Origin: Armatimonadota bacterium
Lineage (GTDB): Bacteria > Actinomycetota > Acidimicrobiia > Spongiisociales > UBA5794
Direction of reading: 5' to 3'
DNA: 5,940 bases
NCBI GenBank assembly: GCA_008501565.1
Contig: QQUL01000277.1
Coordinates: 1-5,940 of the forward strand
Position 1 is the first letter of the stretch. The number at the start of each line of letters is the position of its first letter. Below the pieces are notes generated by a model that searched no databases, was not told the DNA's origin, and saw only the letters and a list, made by a program, of their open reading frames with translations. Positions 5,678-5,940 of this stretch are shown piece by piece. Both the position numbers and the translations under genes were made by a program.

Positions 5678-5683
5678 TAGCCT
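5678..5683 (+). promoter_or_regulatory. Possible -10 element of the secreted coiled-coil gene
   Basis: TAGCCT fits TANNNT and ends nine bases before the ATG at 5693. The mRNA would have a leader of only about 0-3 bases, consistent with the lack of a Shine-Dalgarno in the 59-base gap after the MoaD fusion. Confidence 0.4.
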
Positions 5684-5692
5684 CCCCCGGGC

Positions 5693-5940
5693 ATGTCACG
5701 ATTCAGCGTTCAACGCGTGCTGACACTCCTCCTGGCGATCGCCCTCCTCTCGATTGTCCCTATCGCCGCGTCCGCACAAACACAGGGTGACGTCGACGCT
5801 GCGGCCAGAGCCAAGGCCAGAGCGGAGGCGAAACAGTCAGCGGCCTACGCCGAGTACGTTGCCGCTTCTGAACGCCTCGATGAAGTGATCGCTGAATACG
5901 AGGCGATTCACAACGAACACACTGACCTTCAGAACCGACT
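5693..5940 (+). CDS. Secreted coiled-coil protein, N-terminal part (cut by window edge)
   Basis: Only the first 82 codons are present. The product begins MSRFSVQRVL, followed by a hydrophobic run of leucine, isoleucine and alanine to about residue 25 and a likely signal peptidase site after an ASA motif near 26-28, so it should be exported. From about 33 the sequence is alanine-, glutamate- and arginine-rich with heptad-like spacing (AARAKARAEAKQ, then ASERLDEVIAEYE and HTDLQNRL), that is, a coiled coil. This plan is typical of the N-terminal part of NlpC/P60 or M23 peptidoglycan hydrolases and their activators (RipC/CwlO/EnvC-like), but the catalytic domain lies outside the window, so the identity is only a suggestion. 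The reading frame is open to the end. The ATG is supported by the signal peptide and by TAGCCT just upstream. Confidence 0.72.
   Translation, partial: MSRFSVQRVLTLLLAIALLSIVPIAASAQTQGDVDAAARAKARAEAKQSAAYAEYVAASERLDEVIAEYEAIHNEHTDLQNR

Noticed and set aside
5108..5680. A 190-codon plus-strand frame within the membrane part of the MoaD fusion.
   Set aside because: Its product is extremely Arg- and His-rich, as expected from an out-of-frame reading of hydrophobic GC-rich codons.

Overview
The window is high-GC and densely coding. It looks like chromosomal DNA of an actinobacterium, possibly an Acidimicrobiia-type lineage. The supporting signs are GTG starts, a probable F420/FMN split-barrel protein, an actinobacterial-style polyphosphate kinase 2, and several genes with a -10 hexamer only six bases before the ATG, as expected for leaderless mRNAs. 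The lineage is an inference from style, not from a marker gene. There are no tRNAs, rRNAs, insertion sequences, CRISPR arrays or phage genes, and no non-coding gap over about 130 bases.

Layout from left to right: a SAM hydrolase of the SAM hydroxide adenosyltransferase family (minus, 23-871); a divergent polyphosphate kinase 2 (plus, from a GTG at 964); a split-barrel flavin/F420 protein (plus, 1845-2363); a convergent, divergent-in-sequence S-adenosylhomocysteine hydrolase-like protein (minus, 2379-3524); head-to-head with it, a conserved protein of unknown function (plus, 3651-4571); a MoaD-like ubiquitin-fold domain fused to a polytopic membrane domain (plus, 4644-5633); and the start of a secreted coiled-coil protein (plus, 5693 to the window edge).

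Three products share an adenosyl/adenylate theme. The first enzyme splits SAM to adenosine and methionine. The SAH hydrolase-like protein belongs to a family that releases adenosine or inosine plus homocysteine. PPK2 charges adenine nucleotides from polyphosphate. The genes are not one operon and most appear to have their own promoter, so a joint pathway is only an inference.

Two proteins deserve most attention. The MoaD-membrane fusion has its Gly-Gly motif buried at residues 77-78 of 329, so classical sulfur-carrier chemistry would need cleavage. The SAH hydrolase-like protein keeps the fold and the NAD motif but has substitutions at several catalytic and substrate positions and lacks the C-terminal tail.
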